64,000 nucleotides of DNA from positions 99,415,966 to 99,479,965 of the forward strand of contig CM026426.1 of NCBI GenBank assembly GCA_014871385.1. The letters run 5' to 3'. A program made the position numbers and the translations under genes. Positions 22,921 through 34,869 of this stretch are shown piece after piece. Position 1 is the stretch's first letter. Every line of letters begins with the position of its first letter. Source of the stretch: Ceratodon purpureus (taxonomy: Eukaryota; Streptophyta; Bryopsida; Pseudoditrichales; Ditrichaceae). The notes beneath the pieces are model-generated. The model was not told the origin of the DNA. It worked only from the letters and a program-made list of their open reading frames with translations, and did no database searches.

Positions 22921-24084
22921 GTAGGGTCGAAACCTCCCACTAGTTCGACGGTGGTTTGCAAATCTTGTAACATCCCTCCCACTTGTGTTGCTGTTTGCCC
23001 TGCCAAGATTTATTATGTTACTGCGACACCTCACATGACAAGGGCCTGTGTGCACCTTGGATCTCATGACCATCCGGTCAAGTCCGGTGAACATCGGGAC
23101 TTCATTGAACTGACAGACAACTTGATTAAGGAACAAGTCGAATGCACTCTATCCGCCACTCGCTTGGCTAGTGTGCTTGAAATTGCAAAGGAAGTGTTGG
23201 GGCCACTCCTGCTTGCTCAAGAAGGACAGCCTGGGAAGATCTTGGAACTGGACAAGCTGCATGGTATTTTTGATAGATGTAAGCACCTGACTTCCCCCAA
23301 CATCTGTAACGTAGTCACCACATTTAAAACCTATCGTCGCTATGGGGTCATGGACAGTATTACCAAGTTACGCGGTGCAAGCAATTGGAAGTTTGTGCAG
23401 CAAAATAAGTTTCCAGGGCAATGGGCAGATTTGGACAAGGTCTATATCTTCAAGATGTCTAAAGTTGGACTGGGAAGCGGAGTCAACCTGGTGAAACAAA
23501 TGCAAATTGGTGGTGACCTGGAAAACTGTTGGATTATGTTCGACCATGTCAGGCGTGTCAGGCCATGGTCAACAATGGCTTGCCATGTGTACAATTCGAC
23601 ATATTGCCGAGTCATGACAATTGCAACATGCGACATGGAGTCTGAAGACACTGTGGCCCAGTCAGTTGTATGGAACAATCTCAACGCCCTCATGGCTGAC
23701 CATGGAGTGGACAATGTCAATTTCAAAGGCTTCATGGCCGACGGTGCCCAAGCCAACTCGAATGCTGTTCGAATAATATACGGAAGTGGAGCTGCATCTG
23801 TACTGATGAAGGACAAAGAGAGAACGTGTTTTTTCCATTGGACGCAATCCTTGGAGAAACATACCAAGGCAGATATCCGTCAGGACCTGCAATCTGAGCA
23901 TCGAAGACTTTGCCAACAATACAAGAATGCAAAATCTATGGCGGAGGCCGAGACAAAATATCTAGCGACTCGAGCTTGGTGGATGTCATCTGGTGCAACA
24001 ACTGAACAAGCGCTTTCTCGACTGGATCAGTGGTTGTCCTTTTGGCATTTTCGCTACTGCCAAATGGGTGGATGTATGGAGTTG
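22921..24084 (+). CDS. MULE-type transposase, catalytic region (exon 1 continued)
   Basis: An uninterrupted frame of nearly 390 codons with cysteine pairs near the start (VVCKSCNIPPTC, then VAVCPAKIYYV) and a DDE-like core: IMFDHVRRVRPW (about 23534), FMADGAQANSNAVRIIYG with a candidate catalytic Asp (about 23731-23784) and TCFFHWTQSLEKHTKADI. It ends at the donor GTAAGT at 24085. The protein would cut and rejoin transposon ends in the nucleus. The open frame has a GTG at its apparent start, so the real start is in the broken upstream part. This is the best preserved stretch of any transposase in the window; the MULE label is by motif memory. Confidence 0.7.
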
Positions 24085-24189
24085 GTAAGTCTGGAACTCA
24101 GTCTAGTTCTTCTCTTGCTTTCATTCTATATAGTTTAACCACTGTAATTCCTCTATTATTCTAATATGAGCATGTTACGTCCTTTGTAG

Positions 24190-25538
24190 GGTCTCAATGA
24201 AGACAAACTAGCGGAAATGCCGTCCTGTAACCTTGTAGAAACCATACATAACAAGTGGAAGCAGCAATCTGGCGATAGAGGTAGCGACCTCTATGTGGCA
24301 ACAGTCGATGACTTTGTCCGCGCTTTCATGCAGTGCTCAGCATATTATCGATTCCTCAAGGGAGCGAACCCTGGTACATGACCGTCGAAGGAAGAATTGA
24401 AGCTGAGGAATGCTCAGAGGTCAGCCGCAAGGACAGGAAATTCCAAAGCGCTTCATGAGGCCATCTTGAAAATGCTTGGCATTGACGAGTGGTGCACTTG
24501 GACTCCACATCTGGAAGGGGAGGAGGTGTGTGTTTCTCTGAAGCGGAAATCGAATATTGCTTTTGGGGACGAACGTGAATCTCACAGGCTAGACAAGATC
24601 AGTATATCCCGACCAGGCGTCCAAACCAGATCAGCCCAACTCAACGACTCTCCACCTCCTCTGACAACTCCTGACTCTCCATCAACTACAGATGATGAGC
24701 AACTGGAACTTCCAATGCATGATGCTCCGCAACACCTCAATAGCTTCCACGTCACCGCAATTGAAGAGACAACATGCAACCCTGCTCATTGGCACATTGC
24801 ACGTCTGCCTAAGACTTCTGCAAAGGCTTGCTTTGCTCTCCAAGCAATCACCAAGAAGAAGTGCGTTGCTCGGATTGTACAAGATGGGAAGAGCACTGCT
24901 GCACCTACCTACACGGGCTTCACGAAGAACTATCGGAAGAATAAGGTCGATCTTATGGACTTCTTCTTCTGCAATGACGATGTTGAGAGATGCGTGAAGG
25001 GCACGAAGAGAAAGTGGGTTCTGTCAGTGCCGACCGTCCAGAGATATGGCCAGTTAAGTTGGAGAACAACTTAACCTGCAAAGAGATACTCTCTTTGGAA
25101 AACGCAGGCTTTAGACTGCCTTAGCGGAAGGAAACGGCACCTGCAAGACTTTTTCAGGACCACCCGTTGCCTGTGGACCTAGCAAGCTATACGACTCCTG
25201 CATTTCCGGATGAATATCCCACCCGGCGTTCAGGGAAGTTGATTCGGCGCAACAAGAGCGTTCCATCAACAAAGCACGCCAATAACTGTGCCTCGACCCT
25301 ATCATTGAAGGGCACAGTGCCCAAATTGTGCATGCTTCCAGCCCCTGCCTTAGGATGCATTGTCTCATTGGATTCCGGGATGACCCCAAAGGTACAACAA
25401 TATTTCTTGACCATTTCGCAGCTGCCGGCATGCAGTTGTCCTAACTTCAAAGAGATGGCTATTAAAGCTATTGGAAAACGGGATCAGTGGGCAAACTGTA
25501 AGCATCTGTACTTTTTGTTTACTATAGTATGTGGTTAG
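24190..25538 (+). pseudogene. MULE-type transposase, C-terminal exon with SWIM zinc finger (broken)
   Basis: The acceptor TTTGTAG ends at 24189, giving a 105-bp intron with matching phase. The exon continues in frame across one TGA near 24379. It passes through a Ser/Pro-rich linker (NDSPPPLTTPDSPSTTDD) and shifts frame near 25043. It resumes as WPVKLENNLTCKEILSLENA, with a stop near 25120. Near the end, LPACSCPNFKEM followed by WANCKHLYFL gives a CxC...CxH SWIM zinc finger, typical of the C-terminus of MULE transposases. Two stops and one frameshift here, added to those upstream, mean the copy is non-functional unless the breaks are sequencing errors. Confidence 0.65.
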
Positions 25539-25544
25539 GACTCA

Positions 25545-26170
25545 GATTCAGACACGTTCATTCATGCTGCAAGTTTTAGCTTCAACGAAGTGAAGCGAGT
25601 TTTACAAGGTGGTTTACTGAAGTATCTTGAGTCTTAGAGTTTTTTGTTTCTTCAGCGGGACATATAGATGGAGGGTTTGTTATAATCATGATGTAGTGAG
25701 ACTAAAAGGGCCACTACAAGATATTTGATTCACCACATGTATTTCAGTATTCCAAAATTGCTTGGCCCTTTTGGAGTACTTATAATTATCAATATATTGA
25801 AGCTATTTGTTTTTAACTTGACTCAGTACGTTTTTTAATTACTGATACAATAACTCTCAATTTCCTATAACAGTAATACTCATTCATTAAAACTCAAATT
25901 CGTATCATATAACTAATACACTTATACATCACCTTAGTGATACAGTAAATATCATTTTAAAGTATATTTTTTATTGTTAAATTTACCACATTTACCGCTT
26001 TTTTCACTGATATATTTTTATTCTTTTCAGTATCAAAGCCCATACTAGTCCACGGTCATAGGTCCTAAAATGTACTAAGATTAGAAGATTTTTTTTTATT
26101 AATGACGGGTAGTCCAAAAATACCTTAAACTTATTGCTTAAAATTTCATTTTCATCAAAAATTCTCTGAA
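25545..26170. other. AT-rich spacer, no supported gene
   Basis: No coding or RNA gene is seen. This may contain the 3' end of the MULE element, but no terminal inverted repeat was found. Confidence 0.4.
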
Positions 26171-26173
26171 GTT

Positions 26174-26217
26174 ACCGCTCACCGCTCACCGCTCACCACT
26201 CACCGCCCACCGCTCAC
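26174..26217. repeat. 7-bp tandem repeat (ACCGCTC), about 6 copies
   Basis: ACCGCTC repeats six times with two single-base variants (ACCACTC, ACCGCCC), followed by a partial copy. Confidence 0.95.
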
Positions 26218-26224
26218 AAAATAG

Positions 26225-26740
26225 CTTCGCTCTTAACCGCAGCCAACAACATTAGCAAGGAATTAGAGGCACTGAACAAGACACAAGATCCTCAGCTACC
26301 ATTACCAAGCCTAAGGCCAGATAATCAACCACCTCTCACACCTTGCTCTAACTGTGAAAAGATACATGGAGGCTGTTGCTGGTATGCTGGAAACACATCC
26401 CGCCCAGAAGATACTGGTCGTCCTCGCCCTACAACGGCAGCCATGTACCCCGAGGAAGTTAACGTGGATGCTTTTTAGCTAGACCAAAGCGATGCTTGCT
26501 GGGAATGTGGTTCCCTACATCATAGACGCGGCCAGTGTCCACAGTTACAACCGAGATGGACTCAGCATTGCTCTACCACGGATAATCCATGACCACAGAC
26601 AACCAAAGAACTCCAGGAATGCCCAAACGTGGAGGAGTCACACTCACAAAAGTTCATGGGACAGAGACTAATGTATCTACTATAAGCTCTGCGGTAGTAA
26701 CTACTAGATCCATAGCAACCACGGACGACCACGTTGTTGA
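26225..26740 (+). pseudogene. gag-like fragment with zinc knuckle
   Basis: The translation includes CSNCEKIHGGCCWYAGN (about 26347-26397) and, after one stop, CWECGSLHHRRGQCP (about 26500-26544). The second fits the CX2CX4HX4C zinc knuckle of retrotransposon gag nucleocapsid. No open frame of useful length remains. It lies about 0.9 kb upstream of a Ty3/gypsy protease on the same strand, so it is probably the gag part of that element or of a neighbour nested with it. Confidence 0.55.
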
Positions 26741-26750
26741 ACCTAGGGAG

Positions 26751-26845
26751 AGAGCACAATAAAGTGGATATTAAAGTGCAACATGTGATCACTAAGAAGT
26801 GAACATGAAGTCTGTTGTTTTCCAAAGCTCAAAGCTCATTTTGAG
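26751..26845 (+). repeat. left copy of a diverged direct repeat flanking pol
   Basis: AGCACAATAAAGTGG, TGTGATCACT, ATGAAGT and AGCTCAAAGCT occur in the same order here and at 31114-31200, with about one base in five differing. The copies are 4.36 kb apart and bracket the Ty3/gypsy pol fragments. They may be remains of LTRs or of a duplicated pol 3' end. Confidence 0.55.
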
Positions 26846-27587
26846 CATTTTGGTGTAGTTTTTGAGCATTTTAGTCACTTTCTAAGGTGTCATAAGTTAT
26901 TTCATATATGTCTACGTTAAGCGAACATGTTCAATTGAAACCTAATTTGACCACTAGTTCAAAATCATCAAAATGAACTATTCCAAAGTCTTAACATCTT
27001 CATTTGGTGCCCTCTATTGTCTTTAGAGGACGTTCTTTCCAATTTAAAAAACAATGTTTGGTGAGAAAGACTCACAAAAAGTACTGCATAAGCGACCCTC
27101 TTAAAAAACATCCTTGCAATACTTTTGGAATCCTAAATTAATTAATGATTATATGAAATGAATATTTTAGAATACCTCTCAAACATATAGAGGGCACCGA
27201 TTCCTTCAAAATTGATTTTTAGATAGTTTTTTGTTCTTTTCTAGCCACTTTTTCAAATGACTGCATTCACGTTGCTTGGACTTGAAGCCTTCACACAATA
27301 ACTTTAGAGTGTCTACTTTCCACAAAACTTTTCTAAGTTGTAAAAATACAAGTCGAGAATCTATATTAGCAAAAAAAATTGACTTCAATAACATCTTTCC
27401 ATCACTTTTGTGCAATTTTTGCAAAAGGGCTGAAACTAACAAATAGCCAAGCACTTTCTTGGTCCACTTTATTGTGCTCCTCCCCCCTAGGAAACCGTTC
27501 CCCCACTGGGATCGACTTCACCAGATTCGCCAAGATCTTCAAGAAGGATTAGAAATCTCAAACCAAGATTCCCGAATGTAGCGAATT

Positions 27588-28538
27588 GTGGACGAGACAA
27601 ACATAACAATCACACTGTCTAAACTAATCAAATTTAGCCCAGGACTTCAAAAATACTTGCAGCAAGTAGCCTTACCTCGAGGAACAACCGATCCTGAGGT
27701 TATTGAAGTTAATGCAATCAAGCTTGACCTTGACGCTGCTATTTTCCACTTACAGCTTGGAAGTCATGAACTTACAAACGTGTTGGTAGACGGCGGTTCC
27801 GGATTTAATATCATGAGCAATCACCTGAGAAAACATTTGGGCTTACCTTCACCCAAGCTCGCTCAATTCATAATTTGCATGGCTAATGATGCCCCAGTCA
27901 CAACCCTGGGCATACTTTCTACTGTCACCATCACTACACATGGTGTTTCCGCACCAGCCATCTTTGTCATCATTGATATGCCTGATAGCAGTAACTTCCC
28001 AGTCATCCTTGGGCGACCATGGTTACGAGATATGAATGCCATCCACAATTGGTCTAGGAATCAGATATTTATCCAACCCCAAGGCAAAACAGTGATTATC
28101 CCGGTAGATAGTTGTATCACCATGGTCAAGGCAAATCAGATTTGCCAGAAGTTTGGGACAAACTAGGTAGAAGGGTTATCTCCAAAACAAGAAGCCTTGG
28201 TGTTCCAAGCCAACCTTGAATTAATTCCGTTGGCAAAAATTCATTTAGCTAGCATGGTCGCGGACCAAGACAAAATGGATATACTTCCGCATTTCTCTTG
28301 GGAACTCAAGGAATCGGTAACGGTCCAAGCCCCACTTGCTAGCGAGGCTCTGCAAAAAGAGGTTATTACCGGATGGACCCATGGTGCAAAAGATAAAGTA
28401 GAAATAGTAAACCTAGGAACCTTGACAGTCTTAGATACATCAAAATCAATGCCGATGCACCAAATCAAGTTAAAAAAGCTCCAATCAAACTCTTCCACGA
28501 ATACCAAGACATTTTTGCATGGAGTCATGGGGATCTAA
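27588..28538 (+). pseudogene. Ty3/gypsy protease and start of reverse transcriptase region
   Basis: The frame at 27588-28166 has the retropepsin active-site segment VLVDGGSGFNIMSN (residues about 65-78) and the later VILGRPWLRDM, as in aspartic proteases of plant Tat/Athila-type Ty3 elements. A stop near 28166 separates it from the frame at 28197-28538, which lacks a recognisable motif and bridges to reverse transcriptase. The protease would cleave the gag-pol polyprotein inside virus-like particles. The VDGG form departs slightly from the common D-S/T-G triad. Confidence 0.75.
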
Positions 28539-28539
28539 A

Positions 28540-29480
28540 AGGAATACCTCGAACGTTAGCCAAGCACACCATTGACCTTGTTCCCAATGCTACCCCAGTC
28601 CAACAAAGAAGATACCAAATGAACCCAACCTATGTTGTACGGGTCAAGGCAGAACTAGATAAATTATTGAAGGCCAAGTTTATATCTCCAGTGGACTCCG
28701 CTTTCAGGCTATCTCCCATGGTGATTATCCTCAAGAAAAATGGAATGCTCCGAATCTGCGTAGACTTTCGCAAATTAAATGCCGCAACCAAGAAAGACCA
28801 TTATCCCTTGCCCTACATGGAAGAAATCATTGACGAGGTCGCAGGCCACGAAATGTACTCTTTTTTGGACTTTTTTTCAAAATATCACCAGGTTGCCATG
28901 GTTGAGCAAGATAAAAACAAGACAACTTTCTCCACCGAATGGGGCCCTTATGAGTTTAAAAGAATGCCCTTTGGGGCCAAAAACGCACCCATGACTTTTC
29001 AACATGTCATAGAATTAATTTTCAGACCAAACTTGAAGAGATTCTTCCGAATCTATTTAGATGACAGAACAGTTTACGGGCAAATGAGGGACATATCACC
29101 CAACTTCAACAAATTTTCCATGCATGCCAAGCCAATGGGGTTTATTTAAACGCTGATTAATGCATGCTTTTATTTTTTGCCAGGGGTCATCCTAGGATAT
29201 ATTGTGTGCAAGTACAGAAAACTCCCCGACCCCAAGAAGATCAAGGATATCATGGAAATCACACCACCTACAGACCAAAAAGGCGTACAGCGACTCTTGA
29301 GACTATCACAGTTCAACAAGATATACATCGAGAAGCTGACTCATATCACTCCCCCAATCACTGCACTTAACCATGCCGAGTACAAATACCCACAAGATTG
29401 GACCCCTGCAACCCAAGTTGCCCTTAAAAAAGTCAAACTAGCATACTCTAATGCCCCAATACTAATTGCATTCGACTAGA
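28540..29480 (+). pseudogene. Ty3/gypsy reverse transcriptase (broken)
   Basis: The frame at 28619-29149 contains LRICVDFRKLNAATKKDHYP, FLDFFSKYHQV, MPFGAKNAPMTFQHV and the catalytic box IYLDDRTVYG. The polymerase palm motif YLDD is intact. A frameshift or deletion near 29150 breaks it before the thumb/connection part, read at 29177-29479 (PDPKKIKDIMEI, GVQRLLRLSQFNK). The enzyme copies element RNA to DNA. Lineage by motif: Ty3/gypsy, close to non-chromovirus plant types. Confidence 0.85.
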
Positions 29481-29818
29481 CCAAGCCTTTTCATGTTCAT
29501 ACTGATGCATCCAACATCACAGTGGGGGTTATGTTAGCTCAGAATCTTACTGGGAAATATGATCAACCCGTGGCATATGCTAGTCGCTTGTTAAATCAAG
29601 TTGAACAAATCTATTCCACGACTGAAAGCAAAGCCCTGGCCATGATTTATGCAGTAAAGAAATTTGGGCACTACTTGTTGGAAAATAAATTCCGATTCAT
29701 GGTAGATCATCATAGTTTGTCTTACCTGGTAAACCAGCCCCTCGTCACCGTTCGTGTAGCTTGCTCGATAATGATCCTCCTTGAGTATGACTTCGAAGTA
29801 GTTTGCGTCCCACATTAA
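29480..29818 (+). pseudogene. Ty3/gypsy RNase H
   Basis: FHVHTDASNITVGVMLAQ, TTESKALAMIYAVKKFGHYL and FMVDHHSLSYLVNQP carry the acidic residues of Ty3-type RNase H (D, E, D). The domain follows reverse transcriptase directly after a stop at about 29479, and ends at a TAA at 29816. It would degrade the RNA strand of the RNA/DNA hybrid during reverse transcription. Confidence 0.8.
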
Positions 29819-30039
29819 AAACACATAGTTGTAGATTATCTACCCAAGGACTCCAAGGCTACCGTGGAAGGCATCAATAACTCGTTTAATGAGCCATATA
29901 TACAAGCTTGCAAGCTTACAAGTTGACATTTCTCTTGACTAGCGTGGAGACATCATGCAATTTTTAATCCAAGGCTCCACACCATTCGGACTCACAAGCA
30001 CTCAAAGGATTAGTTTTGTACGCACCACGCTGCCCCTAT

Positions 30040-31100
30040 ACCGTGGTCCAAGGGCAGTTATACCAATGTCGCATAGACCATGAAATCCGACTCTGTGTAT
30101 CGATAGGGCAAGAGCAGAACATCATCGCCATTCTCCATGACGGTCCAGCAGGAGGCCATTAGGGCCCCGAAACCACGATTAAGAAATTCTTAGCTGCCCG
30201 TTAGTGGTGGCCTACCCTACACAAAGACGTTCATGAATATGTTAAACATTGCCATGCATTTTAGGTCTCTACAACTTATTTCCAATATCAAGGTCGTGTT
30301 CTCCTAAAATCCATTCCCGCGTTAGGAACTTCCCAACGTTGGGGATTAGACTTTGTTGGCCCCATTAAACCACCAACTAGATAAAGTTACAAATATATCT
30401 TGGTTGCCACGGATTATTAAACAAAGTGGGTTGAGGCAAAACCTTTACGAACTAATATTGCCATGGTAACTGCCTCATTTGCATACGAGAACATCATTAC
30501 TCATTTTGGCTACCCCTTGACATTTGCCTCAGACCAAAGCACACACTTTGTTAATGCCGTCATTGAAGACCTCTTGGATAATCACATCATAAAACATAGA
30601 AATAGTTTTGTCTATTATCCCAAGAAAAATGGACAAGTTGAGTCGATAAAAGAAACCCTAATTAATATGTTAGGCAGGTTCATCTTGGCATCCATTCAAA
30701 CAGGGTAGTCAAACAGCGACTGCCTCCAGCAACCTTATAGGCCTCAGAGTAGCCACCAAAACGGCCACCCAGGTAAGTCAATTCAAGATGGATTATGGCA
30801 CCGAGCCTCTCCTCCCTACTGAGTTCATAGCACCTACTTTTCAATCCTTGCATCCCAAGGATTATACCCCCCATCAAGTCGTTGCTGCCCGTATCCAAGA
30901 TATTCATTATGTGGTGGAAGTTTGGGCATTTGCCATCAAAAATATTGCTCACAAACAAGAATTAAGTGCAAGATATTTTCAGTCCACCAAGCCACCAAAT
31001 TTTTTTCAAAAAGGTGGCCAAGTTTTGTGGTGCCTCAAGGATTCCAAGTTAAGAAAAACCAAATTTGAGTCCATGTGGCACGGGCCTTACAGAGTTTAAT
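30040..31100 (+). pseudogene. Ty3/gypsy integrase and pol C-terminus (broken)
   Basis: With several stops the sequence reads WGLDFVGPIKPPT (about 30342), [39 protein letters not shown] and [13 protein letters not shown]. These carry the Asp, Asp and Glu of the integrase core. The C-terminal part follows at 30788-31099 (MDYGTEPLLPTEF, GGQVLWCLKD, MWHGPYRV). Stops near 30361, 30384 and 30420 and a break around 30706 make it non-functional. It would have inserted the cDNA into the host genome. Confidence 0.8.
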
Positions 31101-31107
31101 TGGTGTT

Positions 31108-31205
31108 GGGGGAAGCACAATAAAGTGGACCACCAAGTGCAATATGTGATCACTCGGAAGTTAATATGAAGTGTGCTGTTTTTTACAGCTCAAAGCTGAC
31201 ATTAT
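31108..31205 (+). repeat. right copy of the diverged direct repeat
   Basis: Starts just after the pol C-terminal motif WHGPYRV and matches the segment at 26751 as described there. After about 31200 the two copies no longer align. Confidence 0.55.
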
Positions 31206-31292
31206 GTGCAAAAGGGGTCTTCAAAAGGCCGTGTAAGCCTGCCCAAGTTAGGTGAACCCCCTCTCCAAAAGCCTCTCTAGCGCTGGCAACGG

Positions 31293-32644
31293 ATGCCAGA
31301 ATCGCTGCTCGCAGAGTTAAGAGGGCGTCTTAATGGTATCTGGATGGGGTTGCGGGGCGGGGTCGATGTGCCTAGTGGGGCCGAGGTGGCTCCGTTGTTT
31401 GGTGAACCACGACTCCTTGCATTTACTGACCTTGAAGCCCAAGTCGAAGGAGAGATGACGAGAGATTGGTGCCAACGGTTTCAAGATTTGAAGTTTGCTT
31501 CCACAACGGGAAGAAGCCATGAAGCTTGGACGGGGCTAGGTTGCTCTCCCCACCTACGAATGGGGTGAAGCAAAGTTGGGTGCGTAGAATTTGAGTGTTT
31601 CAGAACCGAGGACCCCATTCTAAGGTGGAATTTAAGGAATTTGAACGAAAGAGTGACAAATAAAACTGTGAGCAGTTTTTTACAGATACGTGCTCACAGC
31701 AATTACAAATTCAAGCAGCAAGCATTGGAAGGGTGTTCTTGTAACTCATACTCCCGTGGACCAAAAACATATTGTAAGTGTCGTTTTCTCTATAAGAAGT
31801 TCGGGTCGTGCATGGCGTGTAATAGGGTAGATGATGCTCTTCATTTCATTTTACAATTTCCTTGAGTGGCTATGGTATAGGGTTTGGTTGTTGACAACTC
31901 TGGAGTTTTGGGTATTTGGCAATCTTAAGAACGTTTCTCTTCATACTTCCAGTCCAATCCGAGCCATTGAGAGCTTGAAGCTCTACTTTGGATTTCTGGA
32001 CTCTCGATGGCAGCAAGAATGGGGGAGCATTCACGATACATACCCCAAGTTTTGCTTGATGCACGCTATGCACCACTTGTTAAGCGAGGTTCATTGCGAT
32101 CCGAGCAACCCAGCCCATCAACTTTTCCAGAACGGAGGGCAGCGGCGGATACAAACATCGACTTGTGGATCAATGGCAGCATTTACCCGATTGATCCAAG
32201 AACACAAAGGCCACTTCCATTCAAAACTCTTAGGGATTGCCTAGAATTCATATGCCATAGAGAGCGAGGTTAATACGGATATGCACGCAGATTGGGGTGG
32301 GTGATTGAAGAGGACCTACACGGCGTGAGTTGGAAATGCAGTGCCGACATTTTGAAGAAGAACTGCGGAAGGTGAGAGACAACCTTGCTGGCAGCAGAGT
32401 GAGGCTTGACCATTACAAGGACATTGAGGATAAATGCATGCAGTTGCGGAATGAATTGGAGACTATTCGTGGCGAGATGAGCACCATGGAGAGAAATCAT
32501 GGGATGATGATGCAAGGCTTGGAGACTGAGGTGAGTCACTGGCAGCAAGCAAGTGAGCGCCTACAAGAGGGGCGTAGCCCTTTCAAGGACACGCTTATGC
32601 GGATGCGACGTAGGGATCGACCGCTAAGGGGATTCATGAGTTAA
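31293..32644 (+). pseudogene. coding remnants of unknown type, one with a coiled-coil pattern
   Basis: Three overlapping frames look protein-like. 31293-31568 has acidic/aromatic content. 32007-32273 includes DLWINGSIYPIDPRTQRP. 32321-32644 has a heptad-like, charged stretch (FEEELRKVRDNLAGSRVRL, then MQLRNELETIRGEMSTMERN) that could form a coiled coil of about 70 residues. They change frame and carry stops, so the copy is broken. Position between a Ty3 element and another decayed gene suggests gag-like or transposon accessory sequence. No family is recognised. Confidence 0.4.
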
Positions 32645-32849
32645 ACCATGGGTTGGGGTGGGCAAAACGCAGAGTGAAGCTCGTAAGGACGCATTTGCAA
32701 CCGCATCTCGTTGATGTTGTCAACGACAACAACCGGGTCAACCATGAGAAGCAGCGACTTCATGGGGATAAAGCCTCCCAAACATGAACTGCTGTAGCGT
32801 TAGCAAAGATACTGTCTAGGCATGAAGGTCTAATCCTCGCAACTCAACT

Positions 32850-34860
32850 ATCTATGGAGCATATTAAGACAAAGATTGCTAGTAACGTCCTCAAGGCAAT
32901 TGGAAAAAGTGTAGGGCCGGGTGATATTCTTGCTGCCTATGACCAAGCAGGGGTGTCTTATTGAGGCTATGGTGCTATTTACCAAGCCGTGAAGGATCCT
33001 GTTTGGGCTTTGACCAAGGATGTGAAATCCAACATACTTCCTACTCCCTACCACGTTAGAAGGCTCTGGCAGGAGCTGAATGCAAACTTGCCACAATTTA
33101 TTGGCCAGTAGTACCACACTGAGGGAACGATGGACCTGCCAACAGTGTCGGAGAAAAAACGAAAAAATCAGAGCTGCTGCAAAAAGAGGTAGTCTTGGAT
33201 GAAAACAATTCACTATTCACTGACCTTGAGGTGGTCCAACAAAGTATGGTATCACGAATCAGGTATGTATCCTCTTCTGATCCTGTTAGTGCCAAGGTGA
33301 ATGTCCGTTTGGTACCAGCAACTGCATTGTGTGTCTTTAACAAAGGAAGCTAATTCGATTGCATTACACAAACATTCCCACGTGAAGCGATTTTTGCAGA
33401 GTTGGAAGGGGCTCCGTTGATATTTGTTCTCAAATTGGATGACGCAGAGATTATAAACGGGAAAAAATTTGAACGTGTTAGCATCACGTTGATGAACAGG
33501 GCATTGAACGCTGACATTCAGATGGACCACGAGAGGTACTTCTCAGTACAATCCGAGCAGGAGATTTGGCCAGTTGCCACGTTCCAAGTCGAGAAGGAGT
33601 CCTACAATGTTTTGTGGTGGATATTTAAAAAATCAAATTTATCAGCTGTTATTGCAACACAGTCAAATGGCCAGTGACTACAGGTCCCCGATGTTGGTGA
33701 ATTCTATGTGGAGTGGCACCTTGCAGCAAACATGAAGACAATTAAGTGCATATATGGGCTTCGGTCTGGGCCTGCATGCGTGATGAACTGCATATACTGC
33801 GACCAAAAGAGGATAAAGCCCACTGTGGAGACAGCAAGTTAGGCAAACGCTGCCATCAAGAGCCGTGGTAAAGCAAATTGGGTGGGGGGGCTATTTTCCA
33901 GCACCGTACCTGAGGAACCTTGTGATATGACAACATCTACTAGGTGGAGGCCTATCCTGCCAATTCCTTTGTCTAGAGTGCACATTTGTACACTGCATGT
34001 CCTGGTTTGATTGACGGAGAAGATTGTGCACATGCATTTTATGTATGTTTGGAATCGTTGTCCGCAATTGGGGCTCATGGTGGAAATGTGGAGATTAAGA
34101 GGGACTCGAAGCAGAGTGGCACCACCGGAAATGTGCCATAGAAACCATCTCTCACTGGTGTTGTTGCCAGCAGACTTTTTAGGCGAAGCGTTTGGTCTGG
34201 CAATGATAAAGCCTGGAAGGATATTTGTCGGAATAATAATGCCGAAAGTAGAGCTAACCGCATTGTAAAGTATCAGATGTGGTAAGCCTTTGAAGAGGTT
34301 GTACCATATTTGACCGGATTGGTGTTGACAGCAGAGCAAAGGATGTAGTTCAAACAGAAGATACACAAGTGGGGAAAGGCATACTTAAAGGCCTTCGGAG
34401 AGGAGCATGTTATCCATTATATGGTATGCTCTCTGCTCCGTCTGTTGATGCTTTCGGTCTTTCTTCAGTGGGCGCCTACTTGACCTCAGCAACCGCCTTT
34501 TAACTTCCTTCTTGTTGTTGATAGCATGTAAATGTACGGCACTCTTCTTGATTTGTAGATTAATATAGGAGCCTAGGAGTCCGGAGCTGCCAAGGTATGG
34601 AGAAATCACACCATCAAGCAAAGGCGGTACATCAAGCACATACAGCCCATGGTGGTGAGAAAGCAAGTACTAGTGCGATTCTCCAACAATTCCAGCATTG
34701 GTATCGAAACATACAACATCGATATAGGAAGAGAATGGAGATTTAGGGAGCTATACCTGACCCAAATGACGGACCACGGGCCGTAGCGGCATCCAGAAGA
34801 CGCGAGCGGTGGCATGAATCAAACGCTGCCAACGCTTGCGAGAAGTGGAGGTCAAGGTTA
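32850..34860 (+). pseudogene. decayed gene of an unrecognised, probably mobile-element family
   Basis: Segments in all three plus frames follow each other in a plausible order: SNVLKAIGKSVGPGDILAAY (about 32884), PYHVRRLWQELNANLPQFIG (about 33050), ERVSITLMNRALNADIQMDH (about 33471), VGEFYVEWHLAANMKTIKCI (about 33693), then NCIYCDQKRIKPTVETA, IPLSRVHICTLHVLV (about 33960), KIVHMHFMYVWNRCPQLGLM (about 34020), and a terminal MEKSHHQAKAVHQAHTAHGG with ILQQFQHWYRNIQHRYRKRM (about 34598-34740). A CxxCDQ pair and His-rich segments suggest metal binding. At least ten stops or frameshifts occur. I associate it with transposon-encoded proteins but cannot name the family. Confidence 0.45.
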
Positions 34861-34869
34861 TCATATATC

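Noticed and set aside
23442..23932. Minus-strand frames opposite the MULE core
   Set aside because: They are shadows of the plus-strand coding sequence, which has clear transposase motifs.
27206..27454. Minus-strand Lys/Leu-rich 82-codon frame
   Set aside because: AT-rich sequence between retroelement parts; no motif, no splice support, and length is within chance expectation.
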